Assembly (NCBI RefSeq): GCF_010389155.1
Contig: NC_057763.1
Coordinates: 43,754,645-43,818,644, forward strand
Direction: 5' to 3'
DNA: 64,000 nucleotides
DNA from: Erigeron canadensis
Lineage: Eukaryota > Streptophyta > Magnoliopsida > Asterales > Asteraceae
The position numbers and the translations under genes are program-made. Position 1 is the stretch's first letter; each line of letters begins with the position of its first letter. Under the pieces are notes generated by a model, which was not told the origin of the DNA, searched no databases, and saw nothing but the letters and a program-made list of their open reading frames with translations. Positions 10,765-24,100 of the stretch are shown in pieces.

Positions 10765-13700
10765 ATGGCGAAAATAGCTTCAGACTCTACTCATAGTGAA
10801 ACACCCACAAAAACGTATGTTCATTTTCACCATACCCAGTACTTAAATTTCAGTTTCAATATCAAAATTACTTTTCTTTTCTTCTTCTTTTTTTTTTTTT
10901 TGAATTCGTGAATATTGGATAGGAAAATGGATTTGAGGCCAAGATCGAGGATAACAACAAAAAGAAGGCCTAAAGTTGGGGCAGCTAAGAAAAAAACATC
11001 AAAATTGGAAGCTAATAAGCCTAAAAAACCACCTACTGCTTTCTTTTATTATTTGTAAGTTTTTAAAATTTTTTTTTTTTGTCTGATATATCTAGTTTTC
11101 TGCATATGTGTGTGTTATTATTTTATAATTTATACTAAATACTTATTGGAACATGAACACAGAAAACCTCAGCATTTATCTATTAGAACCTGGAATAAAT
11201 TTAAATTATGAAATATAATATGTATATAATACTTGGTAGGGTTTATGAAACATGAATGGCTCTAAATATAGTGCTTATCAGGAATGGATTTTAGTAAGGA
11301 ACCACACCGTACTATACTGATCCGATTACGTCCCAACCCCAATCCCGAATAACCTGTACTGGTTTTGGCATTTTGATCCAAATACCGGTTAGTACCAAAC
11401 AAAAATATCACGATGGGATTTCATGTACCTGACTTCATACAAAACCTTTTCTAGCTTATGAATATGTATTAATTTTTAATTAATGAACAAATACAAAGCA
11501 TGTCTCCTTACGCACGGAAAATTTTACGAGAGATGATAAGAATCATGGGGGCAATGATGGATGTAAAGAATGAACCTTGCAACACCATGTTCATATTAAA
11601 GTAGTATAAAAAACAATAAGGGCGAGTTTAGTTATGGAAAATGTTTTCTAGTTTTCCATTTCTAATATTCTAAAGAATGGATGGAGTTTTCTATCTCTAG
11701 ATTACAAATGAAAATTTTAAAAATGCGTTCAAAACTAGAAAATGCTATTTTCATTTTCCATATTAGAAAACATGTTCTAATATACTTGTACTTGGTTAAG
11801 TGGGGGTTGGGGGAAAAACAGCGTTCCTCATTAAATTTAAAAATTGTTCCCGGCCTTTCTGGGATGCAATTTGGGTTCCAAAAACTCAAGGTCCAAAGAT
11901 GTTTGGTTCGGCATATATATGGTATTGTACTAAAGCGTTCCCATATCAGCCTACCCACTACCGTAACAAATTTTAGGATATAGCGACTCGTGATTCTGTA
12001 ACAGGAGTGATTCTAGTTCCATGTGACTATGGTATAGTTATATAAACCATTTGGTGATTTGACACTATCCCAAGAGGATCTTTATGAAAATATCATGTGA
12101 ACTTCTTTTTGATAACCTAAGTTTAATTTCTATCAAACAAGGGAGGATTTTCGTAAGGGTTTTCAAGAAGAGCATCCGGATGTCAAGTCAATGCGTGAGG
12201 TGTGCATTATGACTCCCTTCATCTGTAAACTTATTATCAGTGAGATCCATAATTCTTTTCTCTTCTATCTGACTGATATGTATCTACATATCCTTTTTCC
12301 AGGTTGGTAAGGCTTGTGGTGAAAAGTGGAAGATTATGACTTATGAGGTTGGTACCATTTCAAATTTATACCCTCACTCAGTAGTCTTCAACTATTGGTT
12401 AGAATCCTCGTCAAGATCATTTAATACCTTAATGGTACATCATTGGAATGGAATTATGTGAACCATTTTACAAATATTACATGTATCAACATTTACGTAC
12501 GCGCAAACATGAACACAGATTTGGCCTTTGATCAAACCTGGAGAACAAGAAAAGCAAACCCTAATGCCAACTATATGAAAAAGTTGTAATAAAGTCTGAA
12601 GCATGGTTGACTCCGTTTAGCATGTTTGGCAGTAATTGGCACTATCATTTTATTGACACAGTTTGAGGAGCGTTAGTTATGTCAAGTTTGCTGCTGCAGT
12701 GCTGCTAATATGTATCTAATTAATGTGTACAGTTAACATATGATTTATTGTCTATTGATCACAGAATTAGTGGAAGAGCAGTACCATGTAAATAGACTAA
12801 TAAAGTACTTGATTGGTAAATAAGTGTAGACATATAGCAAATACATGGCCAACTTGGACTCTTGAGAACAGAAGCACACCCTACTACCTTAGTACCAACT
12901 CTATCTAGTATATATACATAGCAAACACCCTAAAAGTCAAATCGGCTACATTTTAGCAAGTTGGGTATGATCAATATTTATTATGGAGTGTGTATTTGGA
13001 TGTGTTAGTTAGGTAAGGGTCTCAATGCTTATATATGTAGAGTTTTTTTTGATGAACATTTATATATGTAGAGTTAGTATCAGGGTTCCTATGTTTGTTA
13101 ATTTGTAGACTTAGCAAGTTGGGCGTGATCAATATTGATAGTGCAGTTTGCGTTGGAAGTGTTAGGTAGTTAGGGCTCCCTTATTTGTTAATTTAGACTT
13201 AGTACTATGAATCGGTGATCACAATCTTAAATTTAGAAGAAATTTGATATGCTATATACATTTGTGAATTGTGCTAAATGATTAAGAGCGATATCTAAAT
13301 CCTATCATCTTTTTATGTTGGTTCATGTCTTGACGCGTAATCAACTTTTTGGATCAATGTACTTGACTTCTAGTTACAAGCTAACCTTTACCAAATTTTT
13401 ATTTGCAAATATCATTATAAACTACAAAAGTTATGGTATTGGGACAAGTTGTGTGAATGTGCATGCTAAAAAGGACTATTGTATTACCAGTTGTTTCTTA
13501 CTTTTTACTCTTCAGAAGTATACTCTTTGGTTTTTGCATCTTTGTGGTATAGTGATAACAACATAATTCAAGTAGAATCGTTTAAAGAAGTCAATTACTA
13601 GTAAGTTAGCTAAAGAAAACATCTTTTGGATGTTGGTATTCATGCATTTGATTATTTTTTATATATTTTTTTAGTGTTCTATCATTTGATCTTAACATAC

Positions 13701-14832
13701 TTCATATTTGGCATCTACTATGAAATTGGAGGTTAGTAAGTCGCATATACAAACCTTGTCAAATATGCAGGACGGATTGAGTAGCAAGGATGCCTAGTCC
13801 TCCTAGTTGTGAGTGTTAATACTGAAATAGCACTATTGTTTCCCTGTGCTTTTTGAATCATACATATAGGGTGGCTTCTAGAACTTGTGTTTGATTGATA
13901 TTCCATCTCTTCATGTGGTCCTGAAAACCCATCATACGTTGGTATGCTAAGTTGTCTGACTAATTGGTAAATATTGCCATAGGAGAAGATTCAGTACTAC
14001 GATATAGCTACCAAGAAAAGAGCAGAGTTTGAGAAAGCCATGAAGGATTATGTCAAGAAACAGGTAAGTGTATTTTCTCATCATAATTATATTGTTCCCA
14101 TTATTTGCAACAGTAAACAAGTTGATATAGTCATATCTTTAAAGAAAATTATGCGTTATTTGGTTTAAGGAATGATAGTCATAATATCTGATCCGAGGCA
14201 ATGGGAATAATGGCCTAATGTGGGAATCAGGGAATCAGCCAAACTAATATAGAAGTGGATTTCGGTTCGTTCTGGTTTCTACTCATTTTTATTTCACTCA
14301 TTTTAAAGGACACCATTTTGACCCGTTACCCAATTTACCATCTTTGTTCAAGTATCAGTTTGAACTTTGAAGTGATACCCAACTACCAATACTTGATGCA
14401 TAAACTAAGCAGCATTTTACAAGTAATCATACCAGTTCCTATTATATTCGTAGTATTTAATTGAAATCATAGTAGTTCCTATTATAGTTTATAATTGAAA
14501 TACCCACAGGCCACAGTGAGTACTTACTACTTAGCAGTGGCTATTGACTATTGTCCTGATACTATCCACAACACAGGTTATCTAGATACTGCACATACTT
14601 TTATGCCAAACACTTCTCAATGTCATGCTATTGCTGTACCCCGTCTCACATTGCTAAAGTATAGAACACCACCAATCACTTTTGTTGTGTCATATTACTG
14701 CCAAAATGATACAACCGTTGTATTGGAATCAGAACATATGTGTGTATGCTTAATACTCACTATCAGAACAACTAATTACAGGAAAATGGGGAATTCGATG
14801 AGTCTGACGAGGACTCGGAGTACAATGAATAA
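10765..14832 (+). CDS. HMGB14: HMG-box protein, HMGB14-like
   Basis: High-mobility-group box proteins bend DNA and act as chromatin architectural factors in the nucleus. Six exons join in frame to 138 residues: 10765-10814, 10923-11054, 12142-12199, 12303-12347, 13983-14063 and 14782-14832. Residues 1-50 are basic and Lys/Arg-rich (KRRPKVGAAKKKTSK), a likely nuclear-localisation and DNA-contact region. A single HMG box follows (about 52-118), recognisable by KPKKPPTAFFYYLEDFR, QEEHPDVKSM, CGEKWKIMTYEEK and YYDIATKKRAEFEKAM. The tail is short and acidic (DESDEDSEYNE). The size, single box and tail fit Arabidopsis HMGB14 (At2g34450) better than the longer HMGB1-6 class. The 1.6-kb fourth intron contains a local duplication. 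Every junction is GT-AG and the phases agree. Confidence 0.87.
12953..13180. repeat. Direct duplication inside HMGB14 intron
   Basis: Two related segments begin with 'agcaagttggg(t/c)(a/g)tgatcaatatt', near 12955 and 13112. Each runs about 70 bases through 'gtgttag(t)tag' and 'agggctc'. This looks like local tandem duplication with later divergence. Confidence 0.6.
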
Positions 14833-17160
14833 ATTTACGTAGAACTGTAGAAGATATTCACTGTAGTTGTGATTGACATTTTGTATAGTTAACATTGAAG
14901 CATGCAAGTCGCTCTGGTTATATATCTAACATCATTGACTCGACAATTAGAAAGCCTATGCAAATGTGGAGTTTTGTTTGGATAGTGGTTTTGTGTTTGC
15001 TTTCCGATATATTGAATCAAAGATGTTATCCTTGAATATATCGATATACTTGAAAAGGATTGTGCTCTCTTATGTCTATGTGAATGTAAATTTAACTTTT
15101 GGTTATGTAAAACCAAGCACGAGATTATGAAATAAAGCCTTTTTGAATGCTTAATGCATAATGTATAGAATTTCTATATGTTTCGGCTAACCTAGGTGAC
15201 TTTCCTTTGCAAGCCGACTAATCCATCACTCGGTTTGTGGGTAGCCCGGACCCCGTGGCCACAAGGTGTTTTTTTTACCTTCAGAAATCTAATTTTTACT
15301 ACTGAGTCGCCATTCTTTTGCGGTCAGGATTTCCAAATTTTAGGCACACGTGTTCTAGTCTTCTAGATGTTAAATTTGTACATGCGTGATGTTTGAAGAC
15401 TTGGTGAATCTTGTTGGCCAAATGTCAAATACTTGAATAGAAAATATTAATATGAGACTAGATTTTATTAATTAACTTTGGCATTCAAATTATTCACAAG
15501 AGGTCAAACAAATGTTAGTTGGATGTTGGTATAAACCAACACTGTTTTTAACGAAGGGAGAGGGACCAACGCTCCTAATCAAACATATCCAAAGAGAAAG
15601 TGATATTTATATCACAAATATTAGTAAATTTATAAAGCACATTGTATCAACATGTAAATATGTAATGCATATTTGTACCGATATCACTTCCTTTCTAAAA
15701 AAAAGTCAACAAAAAACATATATCAATAAGAGTTGATTTCTATATATTACGAGATTTATTGTGTATTTTTTTAATCTGTTAGTTAATTATATGTTGACAG
15801 TTTATCATTATAATAATAATTATTAACTAACAAATAAAAAAATTAAATTTATCTTTAAAACAAAATGAATGAAGAATCAAAACAACATTCAAATCATATC
15901 AAGTAACATTAAACATGAAGATGAAGTTCAGAGATTGATGACGAAAATTTGGATGATCATTAGAACTAATTCATAGATGGTTTAATTGTGGCTGGCGAGT
16001 GATCCAAAATATGTTTAGTTACTAATCGAGTAGGTAGGTGGGACATCCAAATTGGTTTTGTTAGAACTTTTAATAAGGGGGCCTCTTTGGAACTTGGAAG
16101 ATGCAGATTTTAACTTTCAAGAATTAAGTGGCATCTCCATCAAATTTTATTCCATTTATCGTTCGTTCGTGGTGCATATATCGATTTCAAGAGCAAGCAA
16201 GTCCAGTTTAGTGGCCCACTTTCCACAATATGGAATATGTTTGGGTTACGTTTTGAATTAAATTATATGATTTATGTATCTACACATTTTTCATCTTTAT
16301 ATATTATGTAGATAATAACTTTTACTTGAATGACAAAACAAAATCAACATCCAAACTAATCATTAGGAAATATTTTTTGTAGACTAAAATTGGCATCAAG
16401 TCATCAACTACTACACCTTTGGATCCAATCGGATACGGTTATATATACGAGCTCAATATATTACTTTCTACTTAATGAAATAACTTACCACAAATATATT
16501 ACTATTTTTAAATCAATTACATTAATTACATCAATAATTTATATTACGTGTCGCTCTGTACCATTCTATCACGCTGCCACTGCCGTTACTATCGCGATAA
16601 TCCTTCTAGTATCAAAATTTGTATAGATGAATATGTAAATTTGTATGAATATTTCCTTTCAAAATACGTAATTCATAAATAAACTAAATAACATGTTGAC
16701 GTTAGACCGATAACCAAAAACATTACAAGTTTATGGATCTTTTTATAAACTCTACAAATTTTAAAATATTCTTTTTTCTAGAACTATGATGTTCAACTCA
16801 AGCTAATTAACATTTTCCATCTAGATTAGCTTCTACGCTAGCAAGATGACGAGTATGATGATCAACAACAAGACTGGTAAATAGTAAAACAATTATAACT
16901 TCAATTGATGTTTTAGAAGATACCAAAGTCTTTGCCTCTTTGGTTTGGCAAAAGATAGCTAGCCCCTCTTTAATAGTTATCAGTTTATCACATTAAAGAC
17001 ACGTTTACTAGTAAATTTGCATTGTCCATTCGTGTCAATATCTAGTTATCTACCCCATCCATCTGAACAAGTGTGTCAAATTGATCACCACAAGTCACCA
17101 TTGTCACATAGTTATTACATGGGTAATTGGCATTTATTTATATCTATAGTTATAATTAAT
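14833..17160. other. Gene-free region
   Basis: This covers the 3' flank of the HMGB14-like gene and AT-rich DNA. Short open frames (for example 15512-15736, 16052-16261, 16390-16626) have no recognisable domains, no splice partners and biased AT composition. A GC-richer patch at about 15190-15370 may be an old element fragment, but I cannot name it. Confidence 0.55.
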
Positions 17161-17163
17161 ACT

Positions 17164-17370
17164 ACCTCCGTCCCAATTTAAATGTCACGTTGATTAACTT
17201 TAACCGTAAATAACTTTGTTTGTGTCATGTAACACTTGATATAAAATATATGAATGGATTGAGTTTTTAATGTACTTTTCGTTCATATAAGTTTCATCAA
17301 CTACTATATAGTACAAACAAAGTTATTTACGGACAAAGTTAGTCAACGTGACATTTAAATTGGGACGGAG
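17164..17370. mobile_element. Stowaway-type MITE (Tc1/mariner-like)
   Basis: The ends carry the Stowaway signature CCTCCGTCCCAATTTAA (left) and its inverted partner TTAAATTGGGACGGAG (right). The arms are about 60 bp, nearly perfect inverted copies, and include 'tgtcacgttga' and 'gtaaataactttgtttg'. Total length is about 207 bp, with an AT-rich centre and no coding capacity, all normal for the family. The flanking TA duplication is not clear. Confidence 0.9.
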
Positions 17371-18733
17371 AACAACTTTTTTAGAAAGGCATAATTAATA
17401 GCATAGTTGGAGGTTTGGAAGTATTAAAAATATGAAACCATTAGAGTAACCGGAGTGTCACAGCCTTTTTTAATAGGAACTGTCATTATGCGGTGCATTC
17501 AAGAAGCCCGAAAAATATTTTGGAGCATGACAACTCTCAAACGACTCAAATGTTGGATAGTTGTGTGTATAAGGCCAGCCACAATAGCCTATTCCACGCC
17601 TCATCGATGGGGTCTTTTTTCCACTCTTCGATGGGTGGAAGAGCATAGACAAGAAAGAGAGAGAGTAAGGAAGAGAGAGAATGTGGATATAAAATATACT
17701 CGTAATAAATAAAAGTTAAGGAAGAGGTGTTATTGATACTGAGTGTGGAAGAGATGGATGAGTTGAGAAAAAAACTGATGTGACAGTGTGGAAGATGTCT
17801 CTATTATACAAGGCCTAAGTAAACAATAAAAAATAGACGCCCAAAGCATCCAAGAGCTCCAAGTGGCGATAGCAACTCAAGCGTTTCTTGGGCATGTCTT
17901 ACGTTGCAACATAGTGCTGAAAATAATATTGCTCTATTTATTATTATTTTTTTTATCAATCTATTTATATAAAAACATAAATTATATATGGTCTAAAAAA
18001 TAAAGTTCTTAATAAATTAAAATAAAATACAAAAAAAAACCTATGTTAAATATAGAACAACAATAAAAACATACACTAATTTTTGAAGTATTATAGTTTT
18101 TAAAAAAATAATTTAGGATAATACTTGACATATATATTCGAAATGAAACGTAACTATTTTCAATACGGGGCTCCATTCAATAGAGTAGGGCGAACACCCC
18201 CACCCCATGAACCATATAAATTTAAAATAAAAGCTCACTCTCCCACGAGTTGTTATGTTACCACAAATTCATCGTATCAAACTTCGCAATGTTAGTCTTT
18301 TATAAGAAAGGCCGGTTATAAGTTAATGATCGTGATAACGTTTGATCTCTTAAACTATGGTTTTCAAAAGAAAAAAAACATATTTCCCACAAATTTTGTC
18401 ACTGTCAGTATTAATATATTCTAACCTTTGATCTCTTATATTAAATAGGTTTTCTTATTTTGACAAAAACATTCTCCTTATTTTTTCCCTTACCTTTCCA
18501 AATAAGCCAAAACTATATGTTACTATCACTCTTAATAATTGTTAGTTTAAATATACACGACTAGAATAATATCATTTTAACATTGGAATAAATAGACATG
18601 CATTGCATCATGTGTTGGCCAACCCTTGACAAAACAGAGATTTGGTAAGATTTACTACTTAAAACCATGACAAAAAAAAAAACTAATAAAAACAATCTTA
18701 ACGGGTGTTTGAGATTGTGGGTATAAAAAGATG
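17371..18733. other. Gene-free region
   Basis: AT-rich DNA. A segment at about 17570-17820 starts 'aaggccagccacaatagcc' and ends 'tatacaaggcct', which could be a small MITE, but its arms match only weakly. Nothing else is recognisable. Confidence 0.45.
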
Positions 18734-19847
18734 GGAAAATTACCTAGATGATCAAATTCCATGCTCTATGTCCTAACTTAGACACTTACATAAAAAATTA
18801 CCAAGATGGTCATAAAATTCTACCACCTAACACATTTGGTAAGAAATAAAATTAACCAATCAAATGATGTAAAATGTCACCAATTTTAATTTACTACGTT
18901 TTATTCATGTATATACATCGATACAAGCATGTATCCATTAATATAACATTTTCAGATTTTGGAGAAACATATTGGAACTCACTTTTTACTAAGCAGCAAA
19001 TCAACTATGTGACTTCAAGCAACATATTTGCTTTCTAAGATGAGGGAAAAGTCGTCCACAACGTGAACATGAGAAATACATTAAAAGGTTGAATCTGTTC
19101 ATATATCTAGTAATCTTAGTTATTGATTGAACTAATTAATGGATATCAAGTAGTCTCCCTAAACACATTCATTACTAAGAATTTATATTGATCTTTTTTT
19201 TTAAGACAAAATTTGCCAAAAATATGCGTATAGATGAATTACGAAAGTAAATATTCTAATGAGACAATGCCAAGGGCAACATATGAGAAAAGCAATGTAA
19301 TAACTAATAAATGGCGGGCTAGATTACTAATAGCTTAAGGAAAATGATCCCTACACAATCATTTTTAACCATACACAACACTGTATGCATTATACAATTG
19401 TACAGTACAATCATATAATGCATACATTGTTGTGTATGGTAAAAACATGTTGTGTATGAATCACATCCCATAACTTAATAAGAGAACCAACTTCTTTGAA
19501 TCTTGACCCTTGATTTTAAATCAATGGTTAAGATCTACAACTTTACCAATAAAGTTGTAATTAACTTTAGGAAATCTCAATCTTAACTGGATATAATGCT
19601 TGTTATGAGTATACTCCTATTATTTAGAAAAACCAAACACATGAAAGTGAAACAAGTTGGAGAAGGTAAGTGAAATCTATTATAAGTGGTGGAGTTTTAT
19701 GGATACTTAATATTATTTAATTGGTTGATTTTATTTCTTACCATATATGTTAGGTGATAAGGAATTTATGACCATTTAAATAATTATTTTTGTATGTGTC
19801 CAAATTAAGATATAGTATGTAAAATTCAACCATATAAGTAATTTTCT
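18734..19847. mobile_element. Terminal-inverted-repeat element of about 1.1 kb
   Basis: The left arm (18734-18865: 'gaaaattacc', 'atggtcataaa', 'cacctaaca', 'ggtaagaaataaaat') is matched in inverted order by the right arm (about 19710-19847). Arms are about 130 bp and diverged. There is no transposase or other recognisable gene inside, and no clean target duplication. The near-perfect palindrome at 19368-19440 lies within it and is probably a separate insertion. Confidence 0.7.
19368..19440. repeat. Near-perfect 73-bp palindrome
   Basis: The sequence from ACCATACACAACA to TGTTGTGTATGGT folds on itself. Stem arms include 'tgtatgcattata', with only a few mismatches around the centre (19402-19410). 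This is the size and form of a minimal MITE hairpin. It sits inside the 18734-19847 element. Confidence 0.8.
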
Positions 19848-21150
19848 TTAAAAAAATTATGCATTTGAAAATAATGTTTTGAAATGCATATCTCAATTTG
19901 CTTTTCTAAAATTGTCTTTTAGTAAGAAGGATTGAAACAATTTTGTAACGATACATGACATTTTTTTTAAAGCCATTTGACTTTTCCTTAAAAAACAACT
20001 ATTTTTTATTTTTATTTAATTAAATAGTTAATATATTTTTTTTCAAACCGCAGATAAATAGTTAATATCATTTGTATATCTAATTTAAGCAATTCAGATT
20101 TAATAAACAAATTTTTTTATGATTTACAGAAAAACATGCTATATACATTCTGAAATTTGAATGTGTCTAAATATTTCATATCAATTTGGGTCGTCCACCT
20201 ATATACACACTCATCCACATTAATTCGAAGTATTGACTAATGGAAAATGATTAATTCTCTCAATTTAACATAATGATATATGATAAAAATCAAGAAATAA
20301 GATTAAAAAACAAAATTATACTTTCTAATTTTTAGATTAACTTTTAAGAGAATATATCACTTAATTGCCCCGTGAGGTCTTTATCATTGGCGATTTTATG
20401 GCATTTTCTTTCATTTTTCCAACTAATATGTATCAAAGGGTTGTAAAATTCGGCTGGAAACTTTGGATCAAAATCAAAATTGAAATTGGGGGTTAAACGG
20501 GTCGAGTTGGCCAGAATCGAGTGAAAACTCGGTCAACGACTTGGTCGCGTGTAAAACTTGGCCAAACTTGTTTGAATCGGTCGGATCGGCTCAAACTCGG
20601 GTCAAGTTTGGTTAAATTTTTTTTCTTTTTGTTTACTTTTAATAGAATCCTAAATTGTTTTAAGTTTATGTTTTTAATGAGTAAATTTTAAACTTGGAAG
20701 TATTATGTAAAGTTTTCTAAACAATTATGTTTTAAGTTTATTACATATAATTTCAAAAATTTATAAATTTTCTATATAAAAATCCGATCCGGGTTATCCC
20801 CGATTCCAATCTCGAATCACAAGTTTCTCGACCTATCCACAATACAACTTTTGTACAAAGTTCAAGTTACGTTACAACTCTATGCAACTTTGATGATTTA
20901 CCGTACAATTTAAAGTTTCACCGGAACTAAAATGCATTTTATCATAGTACTAACTTAAAATGCATCGTAATAAGTTAATGTGAGCAGCTTAAAACACTTC
21001 TCATCTACGACTAGTGTAAGATATATATATATATATATATTCCCCTCATCCCTTTCCTCAAAACATCCGTCAAATACATCTAATAATCAAACCCCCCAAC
21101 ACACTCACCATTTTTTTCACGAAAACTTTTTTAGCATTCTAATCAAAACC
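19848..21150. other. Gene-free upstream region of KAS I
   Basis: AT-rich, with a more GC-balanced stretch at 20440-20620 holding repeated 'ctcggtc/tcgggtcaa' strings, probably an old repeat remnant. The last 170 bases are the likely promoter and 5' leader of KAS I, including an AT dinucleotide run at about 21021-21040. Confidence 0.45.
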
Positions 21151-24100
21151 ATGCAATCTCAAGCTCTTCTTCAATCAAACCCACTTCGGGTTTCATCCCC
21201 ACTTGACCCACTTAAAAAGCCCATCTTAAATCTCAAATCACCATCACTCACAACCATCACCACGCGCCGCCGTGCCGTAATCTCCGCCGCCGTGGCCTCG
21301 GCACCCAAGAGGGAAAAAGATCCAAAGAAACGGGTCGTCATTACGGGAATGGGTTTAGTTTCTGTTTTTGGAAACGATGTCGATACTTACTATGAGAAAC
21401 TGTTGGCCGGTGAAAGTGGAATCGGGTTGATTGACCGGTTCGATGCTTCTAAGTTTCCGACCCGGTTCGGTGGGCAAATTCGTGGGTTTAAATCAGATGG
21501 GTATATTGATGGCAAAAATGATAGAAGATTAGATGATTGTTTGAGGTATTGCATTGTTGCGGGCAAAAAAGCTCTTGAGCATGCTGATCTTGGTGGTGAT
21601 AATCGCTCCAAGGTTTGTACTTTCATTATACATATGTATTATGTATATATATATGTATGTGTTTATATGTGTTTGTGTTTTTGTTATGTATTATAGTTTG
21701 GATTTGAATGTTGTATTTCAGTAAATTGAATTGCATGTGTGGAATGTGTGTTAAATTTAGGTGATAATAAGCTTGGAAAGTGGAAAATTGTATATGTGGA
21801 GAAGGTTTTTCTTGTTCAGGTTATCCATTCAGGTTATTTGGGGAATTTGCATGTGTGAAATGTGAGTTAGATTTGGGTGATTATTGTTTAGGAAAGTGGA
21901 AAAATGTGAAGGATTGAAGTGATTCTAATCAAGATTTGTCTTGATTTTGTGTTTTCTTGGAGTGAATTTTATTTAAATGGATGTTATATTTGTGTGATAC
22001 CTGGTTAGCATAAGTCGGTAAGTGTTAAAGATTTAACCTTGTTTATAAAGGTTCAAGCTTTTTAAGTTGTAAAGATTTAAACTTTTTTGAACTGTCAAGT
22101 TTTAAACTTTTTAAGCTTCAGAGCTCTACTGTATCTTTTGAGCTTTGGGTAGGGATTTTTTCATGACAAGGGGTCATTTAGATGTGCAATGATTGGGTTT
22201 GAGTGTTTGTGTAAATTGATTATGAGTATGAGGGTCAAAATATATAGATTTGGATAGAGTGGTAAGGAGTAGTTGTAAGAACACTGAATTTTTGAAGTTA
22301 AATATTATTTAAACTAACTACACTGGATATAAGCAAATGGTTATTTGATTTTCAAGCCACGTGTACTAAATGATAAATAATTAAGGAATTTGAAGCGTAC
22401 TTGATACATGGTCATGTGCAAAGTGCAATAGATCACTTTGTTGCAAAGCAATGCCAATTGCATGTTCTTATAGTCTTCTCTATTTCTATTTGTTCATCTT
22501 TTGTGTGTGTTGTGTTTGTCTGTGCAAATAAATAATGCATGAGACATGCGTTGAGGGAAAAAAGAAGTATCAAGTTTACGTGCATGTGTGTCCACTCGTA
22601 AAAGAGATGTAAATGGTATGAATGTCAAAATGTTGGAATGCCTCGACTAGTTTTCATTTCGTCCCAAAAATAGTTATATTTTTCATTCTGGGATGTGCTT
22701 GCCACTTTTCCTTTAAAAAAGGTGGCAAAGTGAACTGGTTTCCAGGTCCAGTGTCGAGTCAAATCAAGTATTTTCTGTGTAGATTGAGTTGACCTTTAAA
22801 GATTAACTTTTTAAAACTTTTCTGTAAATTATTTGTTGCAAGACATGAAATGCAAAAGGTATACTATATTAACCATCTAGTTTTTTGAGTATAGCAATTT
22901 TTTAGGTTGTACATACTACATAGTCAAATTACACTCTATGTGAATTTTGATCTGTTTTCTTTGTAGTTAAATCTACTTAGTCACATTACACTCTGTGAAT
23001 TTTGATCTGTTTTCTTTGTAGTTAAATATTCTGATTTTGTCCATTTTACCATGAAAAAAAGCATAACCTGAAATCTGAAACCATAATAAGTAAATGGCTT
23101 GAAACTGCCAGAATCAAAAGGTGCTTAAAAGACAGTTGAGTATCTTGGAACACTTACTTTGAACCATAGATGTTGCAATTGCTATTGGATGAAGGGAGCA
23201 CATTATTACATTACAATCCATTCAATGTGTTTGCCTTTCACAGTGAGCTAATTCTGCTATGTGGTTTATGTACACCAATCCAGGAATCAATTTTCTTGCA
23301 ACCACTTGTTACTTGCTCTAAAAATCTGAATTAACTTGGCTCTAAGTAATTAGAATAACTAAATCATAAGCTTTTTTCTTCTAAATACTAAAATCTTAGT
23401 TTCGTCTTCTAAATGCTAAAATCTTAGTTTCGTCTTCTAAATACTCTTTTATGGAGCAATATACACTTTCTGAAATTTATATTTATTTGCTACATGCAGA
23501 TTGATAAAGAGCGTGCCGGTGTCCTTGTTGGAACAGGAATGGGAGGTCTTACGGTATTTTCCGATGGAGTCCAGAACCTTATCGAAAAAGGTTACAGAAA
23601 GATTACACCTTTTTTCATTCCTTATGCAATAACAAACATGGCATCTGCCTTGCTCGCCATTGATTTGGGTTTCATGGGCCCAAACTATTCAATTTCAACT
23701 GCTTGTGCTACCTCCAATTACTGCTTTCATGCCGCTGCAAATCATATCCGTAGAGGGGAAGCTGATATGATGATTGCTGGTGGCACTGAAGCTGCCATCA
23801 TTCCCATTGGATTGGGAGGTTTTGTTGCATGTAGAGCATTGTCTCAGAGAAATGATGATCCTCAAACTGCTTCAAGGCCTTGGGACCAAGATCGAGATGG
23901 GTTTGTCATGGGTGAAGGTGCGGGTGTTTTGGTAAGTTTGCTTTCTTTTAGGCGTGGTAAATTGAATTGGTTGACGATATCGTGTAATCACTCAGAAAGG
24001 ATGGATTGACCTGGAAGCGCCTTCTATGTTTGTTTTTAATAATTTCATAAAGTATAGATCTGTTAGACGTGATTACAAAAGCTATGCTGTTCTAATTATG

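Noticed and set aside
14495..14842. 115-codon open frame overlapping the last HMGB14 exon
   Set aside because: It is in a different frame from the exon for the acidic tail, and the rest is intron sequence with no similarity.
20980..21150. Upstream in-frame Met of KAS I
   Set aside because: The extra 57 residues include a translated AT dinucleotide run. The Met at 21151 begins a normal transit peptide and gives the expected length.
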